Shown here: positions 22,694 to 35,140 of the stretch, in pieces
How the letters are laid out: every line of letters starts with the position of its first letter
Position numbering within the stretch: position 1 is the first letter of the stretch
Source of the DNA: Apricaphanius iberus
Lineage: Eukaryota > Chordata > Actinopteri > Cyprinodontiformes > Aphaniidae
Assembly (NCBI GenBank): GCA_028564705.1
Contig: JAPXFQ010002676.1
Location: 1,364,001 to 1,428,000 of the forward strand
Direction of reading: 5' to 3'
DNA: 64,000 bases
Notes under the pieces: generated by a model
The model's database searches: none
Told to the model about the DNA's origin: nothing
Seen by the model: only the letters and a program-made list of their open reading frames with translations
Translations under genes and position numbers: made by a program

Positions 22694-25238
22694 AATGCCA
22701 GGCTTTTGATGCTTGATTTGAGACGTTTTTTTAATGTTAACCGATAATACAATATGAAAGTTCAATTAACTACACAGACAAGTGTTGAGTGACTAAATTG
22801 TTAATGTATTCTGAAACCAGAATCTCAAAGGTCAACTCTTGTCTGAACCCTGTCCTCAAATGTGTCAATGGTTGTCCTTACAGAGCATGTTTGTGACAGA
22901 TCAGAGTGGAGAGGATGGAATGGCATGCCAGCTGTCCGAAACCCCTCTGAACACTCAGCATGGAGGTGCTGTTAATGTCAGAGCAACTAACACAACCGCA
23001 CTGGCCGACTTGCCACAAATGTTGGTTCATCATTCCACATCATCCCACAGCAGTGTGTGACTAAGCTGATGACTAACGTGAGAAGTAGGAGGAGGAGGCA
23101 GGCTATTGTGCATGAATACAATTCTCCTGGGTCCTTCTGAGTCCCTGTTTAAACTTCCAGAATTACTTGTTTGTTCAAACTTCAATCATATAATTGTTAT
23201 GTTATTAGAGCATGGGTCAACACGAGTCTGCTTTGTGTTTGTGTTACGTTTGCTCTGAGCTGCAGGTTTCCGCCACTGGGTGGGGCTGGGGTAGCCTGCC
23301 TTTTTAAAATGTATTCGATATGGTCATACAAAATTGGTAGACAAATTTGTAGACAAAATTAATTAACTTCACCCAATTAACACTGTATATCAGTGCTGAC
23401 GACAGGTGTGTACATATTTGAATGGGACCGTAGCTGCATCTCTTTCAACAATTACAGTCAACAATACAAGCAATACAATTTGATGAATGCATTATTATGT
23501 ATTTAACACAGCTTACTTTGAGAAAACAAAACAAAAAAACGCATTTGTGTTATATTTGACAAGGCCTAATGTCTCCACTTCGGTTCAGTTTGGCAGTATG
23601 GGGCCAGCAGTAACTAAGCGGACAATGAGTAAAGTTGGAGAAAAAACTGGAAGTACCTCAGGTCTGTCTGCATTTTCTGTAAATGCTGCGTTGTGCTTGG
23701 AGGCTGTTCCATGAGTTTTTTATTATTACGTGGTGTAACTCTGAGACCTTCACTAAATGGATACCACTTTCAACTTGCCAAACATGCAACTGCTTACTTT
23801 ACCAGACACACATGTTTTATGCTAAATAAAATTGGAAAACAACTTAAAACGTAAGTTATTACAAACAAAAATAAATCAGGGGGTTTCATACATTTAATTC
23901 CAGAGGCATATTTATTTGAACTCAATTTTTTTTTGGTGCAATTTCTGTTTATTTTCTATTTTTATGTCCTTCTGTGCGGTCACTATTGTCCGAACTAAAA
24001 GAGCATATACTATTGTATTGATTCAATCCCACAACTCCCAGGTGAGAGTCATGTGTGCTAAAAATTCAACCAAAGGGATGTCCCTTTGGCCAAGCAGCCA
24101 GGGCACATGATTATTCAGAGCCATTGTGACAGGACCTCCACACTGTCACACTATTGTATATGAACAAGATTAGCAAAAACAGCTGAACATAAAGTTTAGT
24201 GTTTTGTTTTTAAAAACTAATTTTCCAAGCCAGGACTGGATTAAGGTCTTAGACAGATTTTGATTAGGGGGGGGCTTTCTGTTAAGACCACTACCCACAA
24301 TAACAGTGTTTTAATAAAGATTCAGTCTAATCTGGGAAAGTAGGTAGAGTTTATTTAGCTGATCCTAAAAATAAATTAGAGGTAATTGTTAATATTATCT
24401 CAGACAATCTGAAGCTTAAAGTATCAGATTGTAACAATGGTAACACAACAAGCGAAACAATGAATATTAAAAATATTTTTTTTATTTAATTTTAATTTAA
24501 TTCAAAAATTTTGATATGTATATATTTTTTCTAAATTTAACAGTACAGAGTATATTTTTATTCTTATAAATATATATTTGTATTTATTTTAAAATAAAAA
24601 TAGAATTTTAAATTGAACTATTATTAATACAATAATTAGTAACAAAGAAACGTGCCTAGTTACCACACAAACATTTAAACACACCTGTAGTCTCTGGTCA
24701 ATTTCAGCATTTTTCTTTTTTGGGGGGGGGGGGGGTCAGATGGGTTTGAGGGGTCCTAGAAGCACACGCTTCATTCGCGTTGGGGTGGCACTGTCCTGAG
24801 CATATACTGTATGTTTCGGTTTTATAGCACTTGTCACTAACAATATACTGTATTAATATACGGGAAGTTTCTATGGCGTCTACTCATTTATTTTGAAAGC
24901 CGGAGCAACTGAAAACCCGGAAGCCTTAATTAGTAATTTAACTTTACACACTTGCGTAGTACTGAATATACAGGTTATGAGCATGAAAAAATCGTCAGAA
25001 GATAAGAAAGAGAAAAAAAACTATGTTTCGTCATTGTTTTTTTTCTAATTTGAAGCATTTACCTCATAGATATGTGTTTATTTATGTATATGGTTTACGT
25101 TATGACCATAGACTGTAAAAAAGAATTATGAAAAAGAGTAATGACATGCAGCTTTTATTCTGAAATCTCCTTGCGGAAGTGCTGATTTCATGGCTTCGAT
25201 CGAGTTCCTTTACCCTCCTGCCATGTGAAGAGAGGAAA
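22694..25238. other. intergenic spacer upstream of gdpd1
   Basis: No recognisable exon. The sequence is AT-rich with short G runs (about 24271-24278 and 24721-24735) and a 'gaccatagactgtaaaa' repeat-like start near 25105. It is the 5' flank of gdpd1. Confidence 0.5.
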
Positions 25239-25250
25239 TGCGCATGCGCT
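25239..25250 (+). promoter_or_regulatory. gdpd1: NRF1-type palindrome in the gdpd1 promoter region
   Basis: TGCGCATGCGCT contains the palindrome GCGCATGCGC, the consensus site for nuclear respiratory factor 1, which usually lies within about 100 bases of CpG-type transcription starts. It stands 170 bases before the donor of the probable gdpd1 leader exon, in the only GC-rich patch of this spacer. Confidence 0.6.
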
Positions 25251-25259
25251 GTCCGTTGA

Positions 25260-25419
25260 CAGCCCGGCCGGCGGTTGGTGCTGTTCCAGCTGTGTTGCAG
25301 TGAGCGCTCTGGGTACATGTAGATGAGAAACCAGCACATCAGCTTTCATCTACAGACCCGAACCCTGCCGAGGAGGTCAGACATCGAACAGAGAGGAGCC
25401 ACAGTGATTGATGACAAAG
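25260..25419 (+). other. gdpd1: gdpd1 non-coding exon 1 (5' UTR), 5' limit approximate
   Basis: GC-rich sequence ends gatgacaaag followed by GTAAGAAC, a good donor at 25420. The next acceptor, a pyrimidine tract ending ttttacag at 26006, lies 14 bases before the gdpd1 ATG. The transcription start is inferred from the NRF1 site and GC content only. Confidence 0.55.
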
Positions 25420-26020
25420 GTAAGAACCCACTGACAGAGTTTGACCCTGTCTTCGCTAACATTAGCTCCGTAAAGCTAGTTCGGGGGCATCGATATTAAC
25501 AGTTGTTTCTGGTGTGATCCGACAGTGTGAGTTTCATTTTAGCATTTTTTAATATTTAAAAAAAGCATACTGTGGTCCAGTTATCTTCACTGTGTTAATT
25601 ATGATGGTTTTTACTTAGCCTCACTTAACAGCTGAGTATCGAATAAATACCGGCAAAACAGTTTAAATATCAGATCATTTTCCACAAAATGAACACTTGA
25701 TAATTTTATGACATCTATTCGACCCGTGCTTACATGTACTTTTTAAGATGACATTAGTCAGGACTAAAATAGTCGGTAATAATTATTACCTGTTTCCACT
25801 TCAGCCAAATGTACAAATAAAGAATTCCCCCCCCCCCCCTTTAAAAAGCTCTGTCTAGGGTAAAGCCATTGATTAATACTCAGAAGGGTTTCAGATCTCA
25901 CTGTTCTTCTATTTGTCCTTCAGTGCTTCCACTCAGTAATCATTTGCTTCTGATGATGAGAGATAGCAGGTTAGATGATACCCCGGCCTCTCTCTTTGTT
26001 TTACAGTGGACTGATAGGAG

Positions 26021-29000
26021 ATGTGTGCTGCTGTCTACATTGTGTCAACGGTGACGGGCTACGTCCTCACCTCGGCCCTGCTGCTCAAATGTCCAACTCT
26101 TCTGCACCGGAAGAAGAAGGAGAGGTTCCTCTGCAGGCACATTTCCCATCGTGGGGGTGAGTTGGTTAGATCAGGCTTTCTCGAAATACACTTCAAGTGC
26201 ATCTCGGTTTCAACAGAAATATGCTGTCGTTCCTCCTGAGGTAAGTTCAGATGCATCTCCAGCGAAATGACAGGCAAATTGTAGATAAACAAATGGGTAG
26301 CAAGAAAAATTATAATTTAAAAAAAAAAGTACAAATTGAGTAAAATAATAAACAAACCCCACAAAATGTGCCTGGTAAACAATACCTGGCTATTTAAATT
26401 ATAAAGCTGAAAACTATCATGACTTACAGCGTTATGTACATTTTGAAACTTTATGCGTAGAAACAAAGATAATTTAAGAGCATTTTTAAAATATTTCGTA
26501 ACCAAAAAGCTGATTATTGATGCATACAGTTGTATTTATGTGATATCCCAAAATAAAAGCCTCTGTGATCAGTTGTCTTCAGGAATCAGCTCATGAGTCT
26601 CTACCTGTAATTTACTCTCAGCATGAATCCAGTTATTCTCAGTGTTAGAGAACATTTAGTGAACAAACAGCATCATGAAGTATGAATCCTTTTGCAAAGC
26701 TCTGTGAATGACATTTGTTTCAGTTCCCTTTCTTTGTTTTCCTTGGTTGTATTTTTTATGGGAATTTCAGTTTATGGTAGTCTTCTGCTAACCACATTGT
26801 AACCTTTACAGCACATTCAGGAAAAGCGGTAGCTGCAGGTCTAAAGTCATGTTCCAGTTTTACCAGTGGGTTTTCTTCTAACTAGGAATAATTTTGATGT
26901 CTTGTACTGGAACAGGCAGAGTGCAAACTGAAATCTGATCGAGAATCTGTAGAGGGAGGATAACTTTAGGTTTAGGGAAAGCGGGGTGTCCAACTTCAAA
27001 GCTCATTATAATTCAATTTATGTCAAAAAGGAATGAAATTGCAAAAAGTAAATCGTCAAAATACGCGTGGAAACATAAATAAAGCCGGTCAGGAATTATA
27101 AGGAGGCTTTGATTGCTTTAATGCTGATAAAGAAATTTCCCTTTATAATTGATACGGCTGTTAATAAGTTCAAGACTGCTATTTTTTGAATAAAATATAA
27201 ATAAAAAACATGATCTTTCAATCAGACTCCTTTTACATAGTTTTATTAATTAATTTATTAATTAGAACCAAACTTCTTGAGTTCAATTCAAAAAAACTTT
27301 GTTAATCCGAGAGAAAAACCAAATGTAACTCATATTTACACAATTTCCTTCTCGGTACAGTAAGTATATTTTAAATGGAAATCTGCTGAGGGTATGAATC
27401 ATTTTGTGGCGCTTATATGGGGCTTTATAGCCCTTAACAAAATGAAAAGGGAGGAAATATTGCAGCTTACTGGATGTTTATCATCTTCCAGGAGCGGGAG
27501 AGAACCTAGAGAACACCATGGCAGCTTTCAAGCAGTGAGTAGAATGTCCTTTTAAATGGGCTTTAAACTCGTGGCATGATTTTTTTAATGTTTACTGAAT
27601 ATGTGGACTCCAGTCCATCATGGTGTGGAGTACTTCCATGATCCGAGGAGGTTTAATCATGACTTCGCTGAGCGCTCTGTGTGTGGGTTCGTGCAGTGCT
27701 GTGGCTCTCGGGACAGACATGCTGGAGCTGGACTGCCACCTGACAAAGGACGAGGAGGTTGTGGTCTCACATGACGCTAACCTGAAGAGGGTCTGTGGCG
27801 TCAACGCTAACATCAGCGACCTTCCGTTTGCTGTGAGTTTGTTCTTGTCCTTCAGCTTCTTTATGCGGTAGATTTCTTTCTTTTTTGTTTTCAGAGCTTT
27901 GCTAATTAAATAAATGTCAACATTAAAACAGCCTATTACATATCTAGTCATATTTTAAGAATCTTTAGAACAATAGAAGAGAAAATTAGCATTCTGTGGT
28001 TTTTATGTGTGCGGTTATTTGGACATGAGGAGATGGATCATGTGTCTTAATCAAGTGAGGTGCCCAAAAAGCCACCTGATTGTGTCACATGGTGGTTACC
28101 ATTATGACCAATGGGTTGATGGGGGATTAACTGATTCATGCTTCCCTAAAGTTGATTTCTGTTTTGTTCCCCCTCAACTTGAAACTAAAGCAAATGTATA
28201 CAGAACCCATTACTGCTTTATACATTTTTCTTTTTTATGCAAAAACTGCAAAGTAAATGGAGATTTCTGTTGGTTTTTTTTGAGCTGGGAGCCCAAATTA
28301 TGAAGATGGATAAATGGAAACTCCAGCAACACCTTGAAATGTATAGATCCACTTTACTGAGACTGACACGTTTCGGCATAAAGCCTTCATCAGGGTCATT
28401 CAAAGAAAACACGTACAAACACAAGTTAAATACAATTAATCATACAGAGGAAATACAAATCAGCCAATCATCTTTCAACACATACATAAGTGAGCCAAAG
28501 CAATTGGGGGGAAGAGTGCTGGAGCTGATTGAACAATTAACCTTGAGAAATACAAAATGAGGGCAAAATGTGAAACATATGTAATATATAGAGGCTCAAC
28601 AGCACAATACCTTAACAATCAAATGACACAGTTCCGGAAGAATCTAACATCCATTCAATAAAGAAAAGGAAAACAGCAAACACTAAGCGAGCAACTCAAG
28701 TGACAGACCAACATGGTACACCAATACCACCTACGAATAACAAGTGTTTGTTGATTGAGTAGGCAATGCAAGGCAAGTTTATTTGTAGAGCACAATTCAT
28801 ACACAAGGCAATTCAAAGTGCTTCACAGTTGCATAAATTAAGAAAACAGATAAACGAAACAAAAAAAATGGACATGGGACATCGTTATGTTGGACAAAAT
28901 CAGTAATAGATGGGGATAAACAAGAAAGTTGGACGACTAATAAAAAACTGGATAAAAGTAAAATATTTAATATAGTTTTAAATATATGATTATGTATATA

Positions 29001-29784
29001 TATGTATATAAACTTGGAGGCACTGATGGGGCATTCTTTGACCTTTTGATAAATTGTAAGATTTCCGTTCCAAAACTCGTTGACCACTAATTCCTCGTTC
29101 AACCCTGAGGGAAACCGACTCTTCAAATAATAAATCCAAAAAGCCTCCCTCTTCTTTCTAATGGTATTTGTATTGCCACGTCTAATATTTGTTTTAATGC
29201 TGTTTCTTTTTTTCTCCGCCCAAATTATAAACAAATGGAGTTATGGAAATAAATAAACTTTTCCATGATCTTCTAATTTTTTGGAAAGAGTCTGTATGTA
29301 AAGGCATTGAACCCCGTTAAGAATGCTGAAGGATCCATGATGCTCTGGGCTTGTCTTTACAGCATAACCTTAAATATAAGTGGAATACTTTTTATCTCGC
29401 CCATTACTCTATAATAGACACAGCCTTACAGGTTCTGTCACCGGTGATCCACGTGTGACAGTGTTGCATATTTGCCTAAAGCTTCTATGAATGGGAGACA
29501 AAAAACGGCTTTATGTAAATAAGGCTCTAGCTTTTCACACATCCAATGCTGTTGCGTACACATTTAGGTGTCCCTCTAAACCAGGCAGCCACAGATTTAA
29601 TCAGGATGGGGGGAAAAATCTGAATAATTATTGGAACTGAAATATATATTCAAGACAGATTTATTGCTGCTACAACATTTAAGCAAGCGCTCTTTAAAAG
29701 TCCCAGCAATGACCACAATGTTCCTTAATCTCCACCACTCTCAAACCGTTGATACTTGACGTGACTCCAACAGGAAGAGCCTGA

Positions 29785-29817
<33 letters not shown>

Positions 29818-32800
29818 CTAAGCATTATTCAACCACAAGGAAGAACTCCATTTTTTTCATTCCCACACTGATTAAAAAATGTATTAACTGTGAAAGCCAG
29901 CTGACTAGGTCTGTACATAGCAGCAGCGTTTTACCCCTTTTTTACCCAAGCTACATCAAATTATGTGCGGGTGCATTTTTACAATTGATTTTATAATTAA
30001 CGCTCTTTATAGACACGAGAAAGCATTTTATTGTCTTCACGTTTAGAGGACACATTTTGACGACGAGTGTGAAGAAACAGCGTAAATGTCTGCTAACCGT
30101 GAACCGCTGTGGGCTTTTTGCAGGAACTTCCCCCGTACCTCTGTAAGCTGGGTGTAACCTTTCAAAGAGGTAAGAATATCACATCCATGACTGTTGTCAT
30201 ACGTAACCCTCCAAGGCATCGCAGTCTCTGACCTGTCCTTCTCTGGCCAGAGTGTTTCTGCGAGGGTGGTGAGGACAAACGTATCCCCCTCCTCAGGGAT
30301 GTCTTCGATGCCTTCCCAAACACTCCCATCAACATTGACATCAAGGCCAACAACGACACGCTCATTAAGAAGGTTTGTGACTGTGTATTTCTTTTATTGC
30401 TCAATTACTCACACAGTAATATAATGCAGTGGTATGCTAAAGGAGATTTTTTTTTTATTTTTTTTTTACATTTTTGTTTATTTCTTTAAAACTTTGAACA
30501 AATTAACAAACAAATGAAAGAACCTTGTGTGTTTTGTCGACATTGTAAGCAGCAGGTCGAGACTGAAATCACATTCTCTTATTCTAAAAGTAAAAGGGGA
30601 AGTGGAGATGGTTGTCTTGTGGTCTGGTGTGTTAGAATTTTGTTATGCGTTTAATATGTTGATTTTACTTTTTTTTTTTTTTTCAGGTTTCTGAACTTGT
30701 CATTAAGTATGACAGAGAAGACCTGACCGTGTGGGGAAACTCCAGAAACCCTATTGTCAAAAAATGTTACAAGGAGGTACTGCAATACAATTATACCCTC
30801 GTTTTAATCACCTTTTAGTAGTAGCTTGTGTACGTTTTTGCTTTTATACACTGCAAAAAAATGCAGGGTTTATACATAGTCCTGAAAAAATAAGGAACAT
30901 ATGGAACAAATTGTTTGTATTTCCAAATTTACTTATCTATCCCACTGTCTAAACATTGTATCTGTCCATTCATCCCTACATTCAAACACTGAAAGTGATT
31001 TATTTTTTTTAAATAATACAGCTGTTTCATTTTCAGTAGATTAATCTCTGCCGAGTAAAGAAATACAATGAATGCATGAATTAATTAATAAATACATGAG
31101 TTAATATGTATTTATTATTCAGTTGGCCTTTAGTCAGCTGTAGTAGAAAACTTAGTCAACACTTCCTCAAAATACCACATTTAAACATTTTAATTCTGGG
31201 ATCCTAAACATACAAGCTTACTTATTTACTGATCGGTCAGAGTGACTTAAAACCTTTGCATTAATGGAAGCTGACTGAGATTTTTCTATTCTTTTTTTTT
31301 CAGAATCCACAAATTCCAGTTTTGTTCAGTTTTCCCAGGGTACTGCAGCTACTTGGCCTCTTCTACACAGGCCTCCTGCCCTTTGTACCATTGAAGGAGC
31401 AGTTTCTGGAGATCCCCATGCCCTCTCTAATAACCAAGTGAGTACATGTATGTACTCAGATGTAGCTGTTCAGAGCAGGTTTGAGGAAATGTTTAGAAAA
31501 TGTTGCTGTTTTGTCCCATGAACAGAATCAATGAACATCTATAACTTGCTAAAATTTTAATGGCATGATTCGCAGTAAAGCTGGTTCATAAACTTAAAAA
31601 ATAATTAATTTTATTAAAATGTATTTATTTTTTTCTGTGATGGACTGGCGACCTGTCCAGGGTGCACCCCGCCTCTCGCCCGTTGACAGCTGGCGATAGG
31701 CACCAACCCCCCCACGACCCGATCCAGAAAATGGATGGATGGATGGATGGATTTGTTTTTTCATTTTCTTGTTTGCAGTAGTTTAAGTTGTGAATCTCAT
31801 CCTAAAAGATCCACAAAACCCTTAACAAAAACATCTTAGAAAAAAAAGTTGACATTTAAAAAGTGTCTTTGAATCTTTCCGACTCATTTTGTCTTTATCA
31901 GACACATGAGTGTTTTGTTTACAGCCACATTTTCCAACTGGAGTTGTGAAACTCTATTGATAAGATCAGTAGGAGTATGGTGAAGTATTCTAGAGTTTCC
32001 TTTGAATTAGTTAGACTTCATGTTTATTCCTCTGATTGTCAAAACCTGTTGTTTTCTCAGTAAAACAACATACGTTGATAAAAGGGAACATTCCTCTGTT
32101 TGAAGCTTTGAGCTAGATGCTTTAAATGATTTTTCATTATCTGATAGATATCCTCCCTAATTCTGACCTTGATGTTATCTTGTGGAGTTGTATACGAACT
32201 GTTGCAGACATTACATACCTCTTTCAAAGATAAGTCAAGAGATTTGAGGATTTACATAAAATCTGTACAAAACACCATCAGCATCTGCTCAAGGTTTGGG
32301 CTGTTTCCCCTGTTTTAATGTATCATTTGATATGAATCCATTTTCTGTACCTTGAAGGGGAAATTATTTTTAAAACCAGATAACTGTGCTTGGTTGTTAC
32401 GGAACCATTTTAGAGATGAAGCTCGGGCTACAGCTTTTACAGACTAAACATTAACCTGTTCATGCATTTATTGGAAGATTAATTGATCTTTTTTTTTTTT
32501 AGTCATACTTGATGTTATTCAAGTTTTAGGCCGTTTGATAAATTCGCAAGGCCCCACATGAGTCTGCAGTAATGAAGCGAGTGTTAAAAATTGAATGAAG
32601 GAACGATGGATGATATAATTATAAAAGCTGCCTTCTTATGCAGTTTATGTTTTGTTTTGCATTTTCAGTTTCTTCCCGTCTTTTTTTCTGCAGTTATTGG
32701 GTGGATTTAGTGGCTTTTTTTCCCTCCTCACATCCATAATCTGCCATTAAAAATGAAAGATAACCAATGCAGTCTTAACACTTGAAGTGTCTGATTTATT

Positions 32801-35140
32801 GTTGTATTTTTCTTATTTTACAGATTACAAGACCCTGACAGATTAACACGGAGTCAGCAGTTTATTGCCTGGCTTGCAGACGCGTAAGCCTCATTCATAT
32901 AAATCTCAAAGCTTTTTTATTTTACTCTGAAGACGAATTTTTGTTTTCAATTGAAATGATGCTGGCAGAAGGAAAAAAAAAACTTTTTTATTGAGAATTT
33001 TACAAGTTTTACAAATATCCAGGAAATGATTGTTTTTGTAGATTAAATTTCCTTTAACAACAGGAAAATTATAAAATGTTTTTTTCTTTGATTTAAAAAA
33101 AAAAAAAAAGTAACCATTCAGCTCCATTTCAGACATCATGCACAAAATATAATAACCTGTAAGAACAGCAGCCGGAAATACCGTAAAAGTTCAAATCAAC
33201 TCCTAAAAGCCGGAGAAAGTAAATGAGGTTTTTGAAGAAATTTAAAATCGGAACAAAATGTGTTTTATATATCGCTCTACATTTTGGGTGCCTTCACACC
33301 AAGTGTAATGTCCCCTTTTAGCTTCAGCTTTCATAGCAAACAAAGTCAGCGTATTGGCAGATCTACAGGGTCAAAAAGAACCATATGAGGCTGAAGCAGA
33401 TCAGTTCTGTAGCGCACAGGAGGAACCAGTGCAGATAGAACTGATTACCATCCTTTTTTCTGTGTGCTTTTCTTGAACGGGGGGACCGAATCATGCCGGA
33501 CTAAGTCCTGGCTTGCAAAAACCCCAAACAAAGAGTCTTAAAGTAGTTCAGACAGAACAGATCATGCATGGATCACCTTTTAAAGTCTCGTCATGTCGAA
33601 ACTGGGTTGGGCTTTACTTTCTGCCTCAGAGGGGGAAAAACACTCTCTAAAAAAACACAGATTTGCCGCTTAAGTTTAAAATCAGTGTAGAATCACTCCC
33701 AGGTGTAACAGGGATTTTTAAGTAATGTGTGAGGAGACAAAACGGTGAACTCAGCTGTGCTACTTAGGCCAAACCTAATGACTTCTGTTTGCTTTTCATC
33801 AAAGCTCAGAGTTCAATGACACCCAAATTTAATGTCGTCACAAGGTATTCCAGCCGTGCTTGGATGGTTTAGCTGATGTTTCATTAAATGGGACATAAAT
33901 CTTCATAAGAATGGTGGCCAAAGGAAGAATATAAACTGGGGAGAAAAGATGAGGGTCTTGATTCGAAACTTGTGGCACCCTGCAATACAGACCTACAGAT
34001 GAGGACATTAAATCAGAAAAACATCTGTCTGAGAACAGAACAAGTCCCACACAGTTCTTCAGCTTTTGACCGAATTAATGTTTAAAACAGACTTGCTAGC
34101 ATATTTAGCTTAGGTGATTTCAGAGACTTAACATCTGACATAGAATACAAAGCTTCCTGTTTTATCAGGAGTGGGGCCATGGCACTAAAAGGATTTCCTC
34201 CTTCTCACTGACTCTGAAAACTGTTTGCTATTTTTATATTGACGATTGAATTTACTAAAGGAAAAAATGCCATAAAGGCTGATGACCAAAACCATAGCGA
34301 CCCACATATCCCATGTCTAAGCTTCTGAAGTTGATATTCTCAAAACATCTTACAGCTGGTTAGAAATGTAAGAACTTTCCCCATCTGAAAAAACCCATAT
34401 AAACATGTAAACTTTACGATATTTTAAAGACATATCCTCAACATTTTTCACGAGTTTTCAAAACTATAAACACTCTCCTCTTTTGTTTTCTAATATATTT
34501 GTTGAACTTTGCATCTTATGTTGTAAAAGACGTCTTGATGATATCAAACATTTTATATCAAGTTCCGTTGTTTTTCTACCTGCTGTAATCATTGTCTAAA
34601 GGATATTTCTGTGTTTATTGTAGTTTGCTGATGAGGAAAGCTCTTTTCCAACATTTAACCGCCAGGGGAATACAGGTAATGTATCTGCAAGTGCTTCTCA
34701 ATCCTGTACGGCTTCCTTTTAATTTATTTACTATTTCTGTTCTTCTATTTTTGCACATTATTATCGAGCTCCAAACATGGTTGACAACTTTGAGATAGAA
34801 GTGTTTCTCTTTGCTTTCTAATGTCCTGAGTTCCATGCATAACAAGGAAAATAGCAGTTTTGGGAGCCACTTCTTTGGAAATTTTGGTGTATTTTAGAGC
34901 AAAGTCCAAGTGAACCACATGTTCTAAATATAGACTGAAGTAGGTGATGAATCCTGCCATTGTCTGCGTGTGGATTAACTGTGCGACGCTTGCTTCTGGT
35001 TTCAGGTGTACATTTGGGTGCTGAATGATGAGGAGGATTTCCAAAGGGCGTTTGACTTGGGAGCCACAGGAGTAATGACAGATTTTCCCACCCGTCTCAA
35101 AGAGTTTATGGATGGGAATGGCATTTCAAAGCCCCAGTGA
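26021..35140 (+). CDS. gdpd1: GDPD1 (GDE4) membrane glycerophosphodiesterase / lysophospholipase D, complete, 10 coding exons
   Basis: Exons: 26021-26156, 27492-27534, 27697-27832, 30124-30169, 30251-30372, 30687-30776, 31304-31437, 32824-32883, 34624-34675, 35006-35140. The total is 954 bases, 317 aa; all joins are in phase and all introns GT-AG. The protein starts with an N-terminal membrane segment (about 3-23), then HISHRGGAGENLENT (40-54) with the catalytic HRG at 43-45, ELDCHLTKDEEVVVSHD (70-86) with metal ligands E70 and D72 and the second catalytic His H85, NTPINIDIK and LTVWGN strands, a second hydrophobic stretch (about 197-216), and the C-terminal VYIWVLNDEEDF and GATGVMTDFPT barrel strands. 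The enzyme releases lysophosphatidic acid or N-acylethanolamine precursors from lysophospholipids at ER-type membranes. All catalytic residues I can place are intact. Length and ends fit GDPD1 better than GDPD3. Confidence 0.96.
26157..27491 (+). other. gdpd1: gdpd1 intron after the first coding exon
   Basis: No exon is missing, since the flanking exons join in phase within the HRGGAGENLE motif. About 26560-26710 resembles the 5' half of a Tc1-like element ('ctcagtgttagagaacattt', 'cagcatcatgaag'), shared with 47720-47800. Confidence 0.5.
28361..28397 (-). ncRNA. hammerhead-ribozyme-like motif
   Basis: On the minus strand the order is GACC, CTGATGA, A, GGC-TTTAT-GCC (a stem-loop), GAAA, CGTGTC, AGTC. 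These match the conserved hammerhead core CUGAUGA and GAAA, a three-base-pair stem II, a very short stem III (A-C/G-U) and cleavage after the final C of GTC. Stem I pairs GACC with AGTC except for one A/C mismatch next to the cleavage site. Such minimal hammerheads are described for Penelope-like elements; this copy may be weakened or dead. Confidence 0.55.
28760..28835 (+). repeat. 'AAGGCAA...TTTATTTGTAGAGCAC' dispersed repeat, copy 2
   Basis: Shares 'gcaaggcaagtttatttgta', 'acacaaggcaattcaaagtg' and 'cttcaca' with the copies near 20845, 53330 and 60693. It is inserted between the protein-coding remnant and the terminal region of the Penelope-like relic. Confidence 0.55.
29787..29815. repeat. 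T homopolymer, 29 bases
   Basis: Uninterrupted T run in the gdpd1 intron. It could be the tail of an antisense retroposon; no body was recognised. Confidence 0.9.
31438..34623 (+). other. gdpd1: gdpd1 introns 31438-32823 and 32884-34623
   Basis: Apart from the small exon at 32824-32883, this is intron. The first intron holds a SINE tail (31636-31752). The second holds an A run at about 33091-33108 and nothing else I can name. The exons on either side join in phase, so no coding exon is missing. Confidence 0.55.
31636..31752 (+). mobile_element. SINE/retroposon tail with (GGAT)n end
   Basis: 'gatggactggcgacctgtcc' followed by 'agggtgcaccccgcctctcg' and a terminal run of 'atgg' units is the 3' part of the retroposon family seen at 10035-10325. 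It is 5' truncated, as usual for this type. Confidence 0.65.

Larger units (their letters stand above)
28290..29240 (-). pseudogene. Penelope-like retroelement relic (C-terminal reverse transcriptase/GIY-YIG part plus 3' terminal region)
   Basis: The minus-strand frame 29234-28797 includes RKKREAFWIYYLKSRFPSG followed by LNEEL. This resembles the end of the GIY-YIG endonuclease part of Penelope-like element proteins, in which a 'WIY.L.t..P.GLNe' motif is typical. Downstream on the same strand, after a dispersed-repeat insertion, is a terminal region with a hammerhead-like motif (28361-28397). Only a fragment remains, 5' truncated and antisense to gdpd1. The endonuclease assignment is from memory of the motif. 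Confidence 0.6.
27833..30123 (+). other. gdpd1: gdpd1 intron carrying a Penelope-like relic
   Basis: The largest gdpd1 introns are this one and those at 31438-32823 and 32884-34623. This one contains the antisense Penelope-like relic (about 28290-29240), a dispersed repeat copy (28760-28835) and a 29-base T run (29787-29815). The flanking exons join in phase. Confidence 0.6.
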
